From Metellina segmentata (lineage: Eukaryota; Arthropoda; Arachnida; Araneae; Tetragnathidae), in contig OX375873.1 in NCBI GenBank assembly GCA_947359465.1, positions 89,086,478 through 89,150,477 of the forward strand: a DNA stretch of 64,000 nucleotides. Direction: 5' to 3'. The translations under genes were made by a program, and so were the position numbers. The notes beneath the pieces were generated by a model, which saw nothing but the letters and a program-made list of their open reading frames with translations, was not told the DNA's origin and ran no database searches. Positions 1 to 9,849 of the stretch are shown here, one piece after another. Numbering within the stretch: position 1 is the first letter of the stretch; each line of letters starts with the position of its first letter.

Positions 1-103
1 TTTTTAAAGTAAGTAGTAACAATACTGGGGCTTGCATGAAAAGTCGAGTGTTACAAAAGTGTTACAGCTGTTTTGTTGTATGATTTCAGAACTAGAAGAA
101 GCA

Positions 104-134
<31 letters not shown>

Positions 135-1040
135 GCGTAGCGTAGAAAAAGGATGTTCATAATAGATATAACTTTCAAACCAAGTGCACAGGTGCACTGA
201 GCGTGTGGATGGGTTTCAAAACCTACGGTGCTGGGCGAAATTTGGGCCAGTGTAATTTGGGATTGCGTAAAGCGAGGACTGCGTAAAAGGTGCAATTAAA
301 AAGCTTCAAAACTGTGCTACACTCATGTAATCGACTAGGTTATCCTTCAATATCAATATAAAACAGCTTTTTAAACGTTCAAACTGTAAATTAATTGTTG
401 AATTTTCACACAGTAAATAATCGTTCATACTTCCTATGTCTGCTTCATTAATTCCGCAATCCAACATCAGGTCAGACTTGAATCCACATCACTTCAAAAC
501 TACAGTATAGTATGTCCACGACACAGCATACCAGTTTTTTCAAAACTTTAAAGCAAAATAAATGGATTCTTCGTTCCGAGTCTGTCTCTGTACACCTGTG
601 GAAGTATTCCATTTAACAGCCTGAATATATTTTCAAAAAATTGACTTATTGAGGAAATTTGGAGTGAAAGTTAAATTTAAATACGCAGAATAATACAGTA
701 ATAGACACATGATATAATTATACAGAAAGTAAAATCATCTTACATTGCCGAATACATTTCCATCGATGCATCAAATGTGCATGGATTAGTACGCTATGCA
801 ACAGTCAATTTATTTTACTCTCGCAGAACCACTAAAAACTGACGCCAAGTAAAGCAAATAAATTGAGAACGGGGAACAGTAATCCTGTTTTTTTCCTACT
901 CAACAATGAATACTTTATATGATTAGTGATTTCGAGAATGGGTTCTTTTACGGCAGTTTGTTTGCCTGTCTGCGTTTTAAGTCAATTCGCGTGTGTCTAT
1001 GTTTGTGTAAATTATTACGTTAAAGTTAAAGACGTTTTTA
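1..1040. other. AT-rich stretch without recognisable gene
   Basis: No reading frame with recognisable motifs was seen on either strand. A short (AT)n microsatellite occupies about 106-134. The rest is unstructured AT-rich sequence. Confidence 0.6.
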
Positions 1041-1042
1041 CG

Positions 1043-1505
1043 AGTTGATTAACAGAAAAAATTCAGGTTTTAACAGAAAAAGTTCTAAAATACATCTTGC
1101 CTTTTCCAACTTCATATTTATGTGAAGTTGCTTTTTCAGCATTTGTAGACATTAGGTCGAAAAAAAGGAACAGACTATTGGACGTGGAACCACATCTCAG
1201 ACAAAAATTAACAACCAGGGAACCAAATTATGATGATCTGTTATCTCAGCACAAACAATTTCATCCTTCTCATTGATCCAAATATAAACGTTATTTATAA
1301 TATGACTTTATAATACAACTTATAATATAACTTATTAAGAATAATTTTATTTCTCTTTTCTTATTATTTTGTGTATGTCACAAAAAAAGAAAAAAAAATG
1401 CATTTTGATTGCTATTAAAATACATCCATTTTTTCGACGAGGGGTACTCAGCGTTACGAAAACTATAGAAGGGGTACACATGTGTCAAAAGTTTGGGAAA
1501 CACTG
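1043..1505 (+). mobile_element. 5'-truncated hAT transposon, 3' end preserved
   Basis: The 3' terminus reads AAAAGTTTGGGAAACACTG at about 1487-1505, the reverse complement of the CAGTGTTTCCCAAAC terminal repeat common in hAT elements. It lies downstream of the transposase C-terminal fragment. No matching left terminus was found in the first kilobase, so the element is truncated or its left end lies outside the window. An 8-bp target copy would begin at 1506, but cannot be confirmed without the left flank. Confidence 0.7.
1070..1276 (+). pseudogene. hAT-family transposase, C-terminal fragment
   Basis: The frame ending with TGA at 1274-1276 encodes the end of a hAT (ZBED-like) transposase. The dimerisation-region signature is visible as PTSYLCEVAFSAFVDIRSKK followed by RNRLLDVEPHLR. 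This block is the conserved C terminus of hAT transposases. No upstream catalytic DDE region, BED finger or start codon is visible, so the copy is 5'-truncated and cannot code for a working enzyme. It is followed by about 230 bp of AT-rich sequence and then by a hAT-type terminal repeat. Identification of the family is firm; the subfamily is not resolved. Confidence 0.8.
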
Positions 1506-1584
1506 GTCTATGGGTTATAACACTACCCTACAATAATGGACCGGACAGCAAGATGTCATAATATAAAGTAAAGAATATATTATT

Positions 1585-2085
1585 TAATAGGGAGATGGTC
1601 CCATACGTACTGCTATTACACTAGTAACCCATCGGGGCATACTTTCAACAAGGTTTTGATACACAGCTATGTTTTTTTTGTTCATCCCTGCTGCAAGAAT
1701 GCTGCCAGCACAGCTGTAGATTTCGACATGGTTCCCTGGTTCGTAAGCGTCGCTCTAACTCGTCCCACATATGTTCTATGGGGTTTAGGTCGGGAATCTG
1801 AGCAGGTCAGGGAAGACGTTTCACATCCATATCTTGATACCACTGTTTGACAGAGGCTGCAACATGACATGGAGCGCTGTCGTCCTGGAAGTAACATCCG
1901 TCCATTCCATAAAATTACCAGAGCGTAGGAAGAACCTGACTGTTCAAAATTTTCATGCAGGGGTCGGCTTTCAACTGACAAGGAACAACATGCAAAAGTC
2001 CCTGGCCATAACACGAAAAACACTCCCAAACGAATAGTCGGATTTCATGCAAATTCGCTGGCGTTCGGTTCATTTTTGTAGAGGA
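1585..2085 (-). pseudogene. Tc1-like transposase fragment, broken
   Basis: Reading leftward from about 2085, the minus strand gives VWECFSCYGQGLLHVVP, then YFQDDSAPCHVAASVKQWYQ and IPDLNPIEHMWDELERRL. These are the second and third catalytic blocks of a Tc1-class DD34E transposase (the aspartate in QDD and the glutamate in NPIEH). Two in-frame stops interrupt it: a TAA just before the FYGMDG block and a TGA where a tryptophan normally precedes PAQ. The last part continues in another frame as NLVESMPRWV. The first catalytic aspartate and DNA-binding domain are missing and no terminal repeats were seen. It is a dead fragment. Confidence 0.8.
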
Positions 2086-2158
2086 ATGTATGTAATTAAA
2101 GTCAAATACAGCATCAAGAGTCGCACTTGAAGTTGTAATTTAGAATTGAAATAATAGA

Positions 2159-2307
2159 TAGGTATTCTAATTAACGTTGCACTGGAGCAACACAACGATA
2201 TATTGGCGGTGGTCTAGGATCAATTCCAAAGCGAAAGATCCTAGCACGACACCACGTAATTTTGAACCACAGTCCGACGACGAGGTAACACCTGAGATGA
2301 ATTCAAA
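2159..2307 (-). repeat. SINE-A family, 3' fragment
   Basis: This segment matches the 3' half of the tRNA-derived SINE present in full at 35997-36347 and 51067-51384, including GTGGTTCAAAATTACG and GTTGTGTTGCTCCAGT on the minus strand. It ends at the left in the AGGTAGGT-like tail. The tRNA-derived head is absent, so the copy is truncated. Confidence 0.75.
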
Positions 2308-2309
2308 TC

Positions 2310-2947
2310 AATAGAAATCAGTTCACCTATCAGCGTCTAAATGTAAGTATGGAATTTAATAAAAAGTATACTGCGTTTTAATAGTTTGAATCTTTTATTT
2401 TTTAGTTAGTGTTGATGGAGGACATGGTGTACGTGGTAAACAAGTGGCTTCGACCTCCGGTATTGACAGTGTAACACATGACTAATAAACCCAATTAGAC
2501 ATTTGGGATCATAATTATTTTGCAGAAAAATTTAGAAAAGAACTAAAAGTATACTTATAGTTTTTCTGTTAAAGGACTGCCTTTAGGTAAAATTCAACTC
2601 AAAGTAAATTTATTTGATGGAAATCTTCTAACGGCGAGCGTTGTTTTGTAAATTTCAAACTGTGGGACAAAGGAGTTTGGGCATTTCTTTCAGAGAAAAA
2701 TGTGCGATTAATTACGTTAATCAAGTTTTTAAATGAAAGAATTTTCAGTACTTTATGATATCGCTATTCACCATGGAACCATCTGGTTTTATTCAATTTT
2801 GCAGAGTAAAAGACTTTCTCGAGTTAGAAAAACCCGTACACACCTAAAGAAGTTGGTACTGACGACGGATACAACAGTTTATATCAGTTGCTGCAATTCG
2901 ACAATAAACAAATAACTTCAATTTCTGCTCTACGTACGTTAGTGACA

Positions 2948-2996
<49 letters not shown>

Positions 2997-3737
2997 TTAG
3001 CTTCAGCTTCACAAGCACACATCGTTAAATAATGTTTTTTTAAATACTCAAATCCGTAATAAAAGACTCCCGTAGACTATTCCCGAAACCAATCCATCGA
3101 CACTACGATACATCCGGAAGGACAAATGGAGATGCGCCCTCTAAAAATGAACCTTTGATCAAATGAGACCGTCGGTTACCATGGGAACTCGTTGAATGTT
3201 TCATATTCTGCTGTGTCCTGGAATTCATTTTCAGCTTTTGTCCTCGAAAACTGATTGTTTTGGGAGAGCCGTGTTCTCGGCATTCAGCCTCCGTCAATGC
3301 CTTGCTTTTCTCTCTGGGATCACGCTCCAGAAACAATCGGTTGTTGCGAGGCATCGTATTTTTGAGTTCATTAAGACGGGCAGATTAGATGGCCGCTGGC
3401 GTCTGAGTTCCATTGTCTGGCCTTGGAAACCGAGAGTGCCAACTAATAGATTGGAACTTACCGTTTTTTTTGTCTTCCAACGTTGCAGTGAAATGTTTGG
3501 GAGTAGAAGAATGTGAAATTGATACTCATCTTCGGATATGAATACATTTATTGCCGCTGTGTTTAGCGGTTTGCGTAATGGGATGTGCTCCCTCGTACGT
3601 GAAATCGATCTAAATTCCTTTGAAAACTGTCTGCTAATGCGTTGGAGATTGCTTTTGTAAATATCTTCGAGATTTCTTCTACGCTTCTCTAATTACTTTA
3701 TAATTGTATTAATTTAGTCTCGCATTATAAACAGGAT

Positions 3738-3782
<45 letters not shown>

Positions 3783-4600
3783 CAGTGTGGTTATATTGCG
3801 TCATAAAAATGTTTTTTGTTTCATTAACAGAGATTAAAATGTTTTGGAAATGAACTGAATTATTAATCCCTCTATAGGAGTGATCGAATGAATAGAAAAA
3901 CGCTATTATTATCAGCTCTATTTTTCCAGAAATACGACAGAACGTGTCACTCCGTGTTTAGTAAATAATTTCTTACATTAACACTTTGACGGGAATTCAA
4001 AGTTCATTCAAGAAAGTGCTTATGTCATTATTTTCAGGGAGATAATAAAATTTCCCACAAAAATAAGATTATTGTGCTTTTTATTTAAGATATTGTTTTT
4101 TTTTTATATTCTTGATCTTGTTAGTCATATGCCGATGTATTATCAATATACTTATTGAATGTGACGTTATTCCTCCTTCGTATATTTTGTTTTCGACCCA
4201 ATAAACAGGTAAGATGCTTGAGGTATTTTAACACTAATTTTTGTGTTCGTAGTTTAATCAAATGATGGACCATCATGATCAAGTTAGGGATCAAAATATT
4301 AATTTTAACTGAAAAGTCGGAGAGACTCCTTTTACTGTCACACGAGGTAGGTAGGCAAGGTAAATTTACGTCACACTTGAGCAACGTAACGGGTTATTGA
4401 CAACAGTCCAAGATAAATCTCGATGGGAAAGCTAAGAGAACTTCACCTAGTAATCTAGTTTTATTTTGATATTTTATATCAATATAAAAAACAACAACAA
4501 TTATTTTCTTTCTTTGGCTAAAACTATTCGACTTTATTAAATTTTCGAGTTGAGTGTAGTATTGTTTGTCACTTACAGTGGAAAATAACCATAGATATTG
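2310..4600. other. Gene-free stretch with two (TA)n microsatellites
   Basis: (TA)n runs lie at 2951-2993 and 3741-3781. The interval 3100-3520 is less AT-rich and carries overlapping frames on both strands (minus 3103-3354, 83 codons; plus 3196-3516, 106 codons), but neither shows a recognisable domain and they shadow each other. A decayed transposon fragment is possible. Nothing else could be supported. Confidence 0.5.
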
Positions 4601-4844
4601 AAGGTTGTTTGATTCTGTGGACACAGGGGTCATGTATGTCGACTCTGCACTAGACAGACATACAACGACAAGAAATGGACATACACACGCAAGGAAGTTT
4701 TTACTGGCACAGAAAATATACAGAAGTGCATCCAGGAATGAACCTAACCTGATAAGATTTGAAAATGCAATGCCTACAGTTCACAGGTTGCTTTTGCAGT
4801 GGGCGAAAACACTGAGACCTAGCAGCACCATCGGTAGAAAAATC

Positions 4845-5068
4845 CACGAAAATATTCTATTGGTTCAAAATATAAAAACTGATTAGAAGTCATACAATGG
4901 AAAACTTTAGGATTCAGAACGGAAATCCGCATACGTATTCTTTTGAGGGTTACTCACTCGAAGAAAAATGTCAACTTTTCTTAAGAATACTAACATGGTA
5001 ATTAACTTTCATATGCTCCGTTTTCTGAGTTCTATGTGTCCGAATTGATGTGTGTACTACCAAAAAAC
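4845..5068 (+). repeat. Ancient diverged direct repeat, copy 1
   Basis: This block aligns by eye with 7180-7398. Shared landmarks in order are AATATTCTATTSGTTCA, GATTAGAAGTCATA (or GATCAGAAGTCATA), a TTCAGAACG block, TTAATT, and CTATGTGTCCGAATT followed by a TAGTACC-like end. The 3' part recurs in weaker form near 6140-6220 and 7510-7590. The copies are separated by later insertions of a SINE and a MITE. Confidence 0.55.
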
Positions 5069-5098
5069 ATACCAAAAATCTATTGAATAGAAATATGT

Positions 5099-5551
5099 GT
5101 TGTTGTTGTTTCTAATTCCTACACTGGCAGACCAGAGGAGTGCCAGGCCCGTCGAAGACGGCAAGAGGCGAGGGGGTGCGCCTTCCATGTTATTGAGCCT
5201 CATATTGGGAGGAAGTCCGACTTTGCTCGGCATACATGACACATCCGTTTTACAGGAAGGTCCCTTTCATACATCCATTCACTCACACATATCGTAATTT
5301 AGATACCAATCAGAGGCCGATAACCCTCTGATCAGATACCCCCAGAGGTATTGATTTGGTATGGGAACATGGGGGACTTTGTGACCACGACCTCTTTAAC
5401 GTGCCCCAGTCACCATTAGTGAACACGACGGTCTTTAGCCAGGTCGAAGCGCCGATCTTACAATCATCAGAATTGCAGGCTCCGCCGAGGACAGAACCCA
5501 CAACCCTTTTGATGCGAGCCCGACGCTCTACTGACTGAGCTACCGCGGCTC
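5099..5551 (-). repeat. SINE-B, full-length tRNA-derived SINE
   Basis: On the minus strand the head reads GCGGTAGCTCAGTCAGTAGA, a good RNA polymerase III A box, followed by GGTTGTGGGTTCTGTCC in the B-box position. The 3' end, at left on the plus strand, is a (CAA)n tail. Perfect 12-bp target duplications ATAGAAATATGT flank the element at 5087-5098 and 5552-5563, proving a discrete insertion. It is about 450 bp long. Its middle contains CTGGGGCACGTTAAAGAGG, resembling the middle of SINE-A. Apparent open frames inside it are incidental. Confidence 0.85.
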
Positions 5552-6263
5552 ATAGAAATATGTACAATATATCAACGAATTGTAGCATTCAAACACGCAA
5601 AATATCTAAAATAATCTAACGTATCAACGAAAAACATTTCACAGCAAAATTACTATGTATGCTTAAATATTGCATTAAATAAAAACAAATCAGAATAATG
5701 TCAAACCTTTTAAAAAAAAAAAAAAAAACTCCGAAATTCTATCGTTTTGGACTAAATAACCAGATTTGCTGGTTGGAAGAGAATCCTTGGAAATATTATA
5801 TTTGTCCAGAAGATAAAAAAAAGTTTAGAAATCATGCAGAAAAGAATGCAGATTGTATCACGGATATGTGCAGACGACAATTCTGAAGAGTATGCTTTCT
5901 TTGAAGTGTGCTTTCAGCTTTATTAATATGTATAGCACCTGCGCGTTTTCTAGGTTAAACTAAAAGAGACTGGTAAAAGAGGCGATAAGTTAGTGGCACA
6001 TCTAGTTTACATCAACTCCTTGTGCGCTCTTGCGCAGGATTAAAACCTCAGAGTTCATGGTCTTTTTATTGTTTCGAAATATAACAAATACAACGGTTGA
6101 AATCTTTTATTCTTCAACAGACAACGATATCTGCATACTAACATGGTAATTATTTTACATTATCTCTCATATTTCCTAGAAACTTTGCTTTTTATGTGCG
6201 TATGCTGTTGCATACACTTTTTTAAAATACCAACTCATTTAATTTATTTATACTGCCACATAT
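5552..6263. other. AT-rich old repeat remnants
   Basis: The interval contains weak similarity to the diverged repeat of 4845-5068 and 7180-7600 (for example the AATTACTATGT and CTAACATGGTAATT landmarks). A 62-codon frame at 5698-5886 begins with a poly-lysine run from poly-A and has no recognisable domain. Confidence 0.4.
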
Positions 6264-6267
6264 TTAA

Positions 6268-6996
6268 GGGGGTCCGGGACACAAAAATCGTCAAATTTTC
6301 GAATTTTTTTTTATGATTTTAAGAAATTCTCTATGTTTTTTTGCTTAAAATGACGTCTAAATCATGTTTCTATCTTAATTAGAACTAGAGATATAATAAT
6401 TTTTGTAGTGCGTTGTTTTGAAAATCTAACACTCTTGACAGTTGTTGTCATGGCAACGACATCTGTCTTTAAAACTTTAAATGCGTTTTTCTCCATGATA
6501 CATTTTTCAAGATTTCCTGTATTCAAATTGCTATAAGTCGAAAACCAATAAAGTTTAAGGGTCGAAATTTGGAATATATCTTTTTCAAACATTATACTTT
6601 AATTTTGATTCAGCAAATTTGAAACAAATATTTACTTTTGAAAATATGACTTTTTTAAAAAAAAGTACCTTAAAATTTTCAAAAATTTTAATTCAAATAT
6701 TTTTTATTTTTTGTTAAATTAATATTTTTTAAATCGCTGAATCAAAATTAAAGTTTATAAATTTGTGAATAATTTACTGCAAGAATTTTGAAAATGGACC
6801 AAGAATATTTTGAGCCTTAGCAATTTAAAATGACCCCTCTTTTTTTCAAAAAATTTTAATTTAAAATTTTTAAAAAACTTTTGGAAAAATTTTGTGTTGT
6901 GATTTTGTTTATTAGTTAGATGGGTAATCAGTACAAAAAAATTCTAAATTCTAAATTAATTAATAAAAAAAATTTTCTGATGTGTCCCGGACCCCC
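6268..6996. mobile_element. 729-bp MITE with TTAA target duplication
   Basis: Perfect 16-bp terminal inverted repeats GGGGGTCCGGGACACA begin at 6268 and end at 6996, each flanked by TTAA (6264-6267 and 6997-7000). TTAA duplication is the hallmark of piggyBac-class transposition. The interior is extremely AT-rich with no transposase. It includes an internal inverted repeat: CTTTAATTTTGATTCAGC near 6597 against GCTGAATCAAAATTAAAG near 6736. It is a non-autonomous element; assignment to piggyBac rests only on the target site. Confidence 0.85.
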
Positions 6997-7179
6997 TTAA
7001 GAGAAATATCGTTTTTACATAAAAAAAATGCCCATTAAAAATATTTAACTCTAACATTGCTTTGTATTTAAACTTTCAATAAAAAAAAGTCATAATAATA
7101 TAATCTCTCTTTTCCGATAAAAACCTCTGCTAAAATTCTAATATTTGGCTGAATAACCACTTCTAATTGTTGATAGTCT

Positions 7180-7600
7180 ACGGGAATATTCTATTCGTTC
7201 AGAAAATCAAAGATGATCAGAAGTCATATAGTAACTAATTCAGACTTCAGAACGTGCATACACGATTGAACCCCTTTGACGTTTATTCATTCGGAAACGT
7301 CGACTTTTGTGAAGTATACTAGATGTTAATTGGTTTTAATTTGCTCAATTTCCTCGGACCTATGTGTCCGAATGTTGCTGCATAGTACCTCAACACTCGA
7401 GAAATTGATAGGTTTTTTATTATCAAAAATAGCCACGCTATTGAAGAGTTTGATTACCAATTTAGACAATATATTTGAACATTAAAAATAAAAAATTAGG
7501 TAGTTAAAACTATCAATAGTAATTAGCTTTTATTTGCTATATTTCCTCGGTTCTATGCATCTGAATGGTTTTGCGTAGTACCTCAACATAAAAAAGAAAA
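7180..7600 (+). repeat. Ancient diverged direct repeats, copies 2 and 3
   Basis: 7180-7398 is the second copy of the block at 4845-5068. A shorter third copy of its end (TTAGCTTTTATTTGC, then CTCGGTTCTATGCATCTGAA and GTAGTACCTCAACA) lies at about 7510-7590. Mutual divergence is high, so the duplication is old. No coding potential was seen. Confidence 0.5.
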
Positions 7601-8630
7601 ATATTATTATTTTAACATAAGAAATTGTCACTTCCTATTAAAAATAACGTTTCACTACCAAATTACTATGTTTTTGAACTTAAAATGAAAAATTGGTAAT
7701 GTAATCTCTTTTAATAAAAAGAACTCTTGAAATTCTAATGCGATTCTTAACAAAAAATTATGTCTTGTTTGATATTATCAAAAGCAAATCTCGGAGAAAT
7801 GAATTACCCTCTCTTTACCTGTTCTCAGAAATTCAATCCTAAAATATGATTACTCATGGAGATAAATATTCCGTAGGTCAAAGTAAAGGCAAATATTTAT
7901 CTTTCCGAAAGGGATTCCGCCATTAATCTTTCATTCAAGACTGGTTATGTAAAGACATGTTTCGCTATTGATATATTTTTCACCTTAATTATGCATCACT
8001 TCGACTGCTTACTTCTTCATAAAGCTGAGCATCGCGTTTCGTTTAGTGTTGCAACGCGTCTTGCCTTGGCAGGGTGGCTTTTTTTGCACGTTTCCTTGAA
8101 TCAGATATATTACGAAGCAGTGTATTGCATTTCATTTAACAAGACCTGAAATGCAGTATTAAATTAGTTTTTTTTTTTTTTACAAAAGTAATTATGGACG
8201 AGATAAGTATGTTTTCCACTCCAACTGAAAGCAACATGGATTGGAAACTTATTTTTTTTTTATAAAACGTGATAGTAGTATCAATTTTGGCTGTTTTTCT
8301 TTCATTAAAGACTAAACAGTTAATCCAATTTTCTATTTATTTTTCTTTGTCTGATAAGAGAGCTTTAACGGTAGTGTGGTACCCCTGATAGATATTCGCA
8401 TCACTCCCTATGTCAATGGTGTCCATATAAAAAGTATATGACCTTTACCTAGGGATCTAGGCACAACCCCCACAGTGTTAGGAAGGGTTCGTACTCGATT
8501 CTCCGATATCCTTTCTTTATGTCTGGTCAGAGGACGGTAATTGACATTGGCTTGAGCGTCTGTCCCGTCAAAATGTGATAGTTGTATCTATGATATCTTT
8601 GCATTCACTAAGACTGTATAGTTAATTTAT
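7600..8630. other. Gene-free AT-rich stretch
   Basis: No recognisable coding, RNA or transposon signals were found. The part from about 8390 has weak resemblance to 8840-9060 (a GTATATG...TTTACC block and a GGATTCTC/GATTCTC...GATATC block), suggesting an old local duplication. Confidence 0.45.
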
Positions 8631-8639
8631 TTATTAAAG

Positions 8640-8830
8640 ATATGAGAACTTTTTCTAATGACGAGACAGCTCGTCACCAAGATCGTGCTGATGTTTAATG
8701 ATGACGCGATAAAGACTTGGCCTGTGGTTTTCCTAATAACTTTTTATCTCGTCCATCAAGATCTGGTCAGTTTTCTTAATGACACTATACCTCGTCAAAA
8801 CAACCACCAAGACGGTAAACAGTAATGTGT
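8640..8830 (+). repeat. Dispersed ~45-bp monomer cluster
   Basis: Several degenerate copies of a monomer occur here, recognisable by GACGAGA..CTCGTC, then CATCAAGATCTGGTCAGTTTT, then CTTAATGAC. The same monomer recurs at 36340-36740, 37100-37350, 46320-46400, 47325-48297, 49915-50040, 50755-50890, 58380-58460 and 58630-58740. Confidence 0.65.
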
Positions 8831-9235
8831 TGGCTCTGCCAGGGATTTGCATTGGTACCTATGACGATTACGTCCAGCTAAAATGTATATGCGCTTTACC
8901 GGGTGATCCTTCGAAATTAGGTAGGATGCTGAAGTCTCGGCCAGGTAAGGAACGGTTGGAACGGGATTCTCGGATATCTCGAACGAAGTCTGTTGTTGTT
9001 TTGCCAGATGATGGTTTTGGGTTTGGACATTGACCTGCTTTCGGAACATTCATTGGGGGTAACCTCCCCTTTTTCTCTACAATCCAGTGATGTCTTTCTA
9101 CGCTCACTGTTTCTTCTTTTCTGCCTTTCTTAGAGGGTAAGACAAAGAGGACAAAAACCCTCGACTCTCTCCAATAAAAAAAGCCCAGAGTTCTGAAAAT
9201 AAAGAACTATATAAAATATTATATAAATATATATA

Positions 9236-9595
9236 TGTAGTATTGGCTCGGTGGGGTATGATTAAATAGTCGGAACAACACGATTAAACTTTGTTAAATT
9301 TTACTTCTAAATGATTGTGAATTATATACAATGAAATATATCAAACATAATTTCTGGATTACAATGTCATCACGGGAACTCCACCCGCGGACAATAACGA
9401 GCGAATCTGCTCGACTGAAGCACTCAGCTTCCAGAATAAGAATCGTCCCGCATTCAGGGATCACACTCATTTATATATTTCATGAAACCGCTCATTTGCG
9501 TTAGCTTCTGGAGCCTCACACGTGCAAGCACTCATATTGCTGTGTATTGAGGTCATGGACATGATTCCTCGCGAGAAGCGATTTCCGATTCTACA
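9236..9595 (-). repeat. Element 1 3' LTR
   Basis: On the plus strand it starts TGTAGTATTGG and ends CCGATTCTACA, giving terminal inverted repeats TGTAG/CTACA. It is nearly identical to 12612-12966 in direct orientation. Confidence 0.9.
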
Positions 9596-9612
9596 CTCGG
9601 CCCTCCTGCTAG
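9596..9612 (-). other. Element 1 candidate polypurine tract
   Basis: The minus strand immediately before the 3' LTR reads AGCAGGAGGGCCGAG. This purine-rich run is in the place where plus-strand DNA synthesis would be primed. Assignment rests on position and composition. Confidence 0.5.
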
Positions 9613-9849
9613 TCCTGTGTCCTCACAGACTTCACCAAGCCTCATGACCACATCAAGAACCCCAGCAGACCTGAATTACATGAAAAATACTAAAATACAC
9701 AAAAACAAATATTTTCTACTATACTATAAATATAAATTGATGAAACAATACTTTTTGAAACACAATGTTACTAAATGAAACACAATACTTTTTTAAAATA
9801 TTAAAATGATATCAAATGAAAATATTCAATTAAATTTAATAAATGAAAT

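Noticed and set aside
5500..5550. A tRNA gene on the minus strand
   Set aside because: The A and B boxes belong to a SINE head; it lacks a proper acceptor stem and lies within target duplications.
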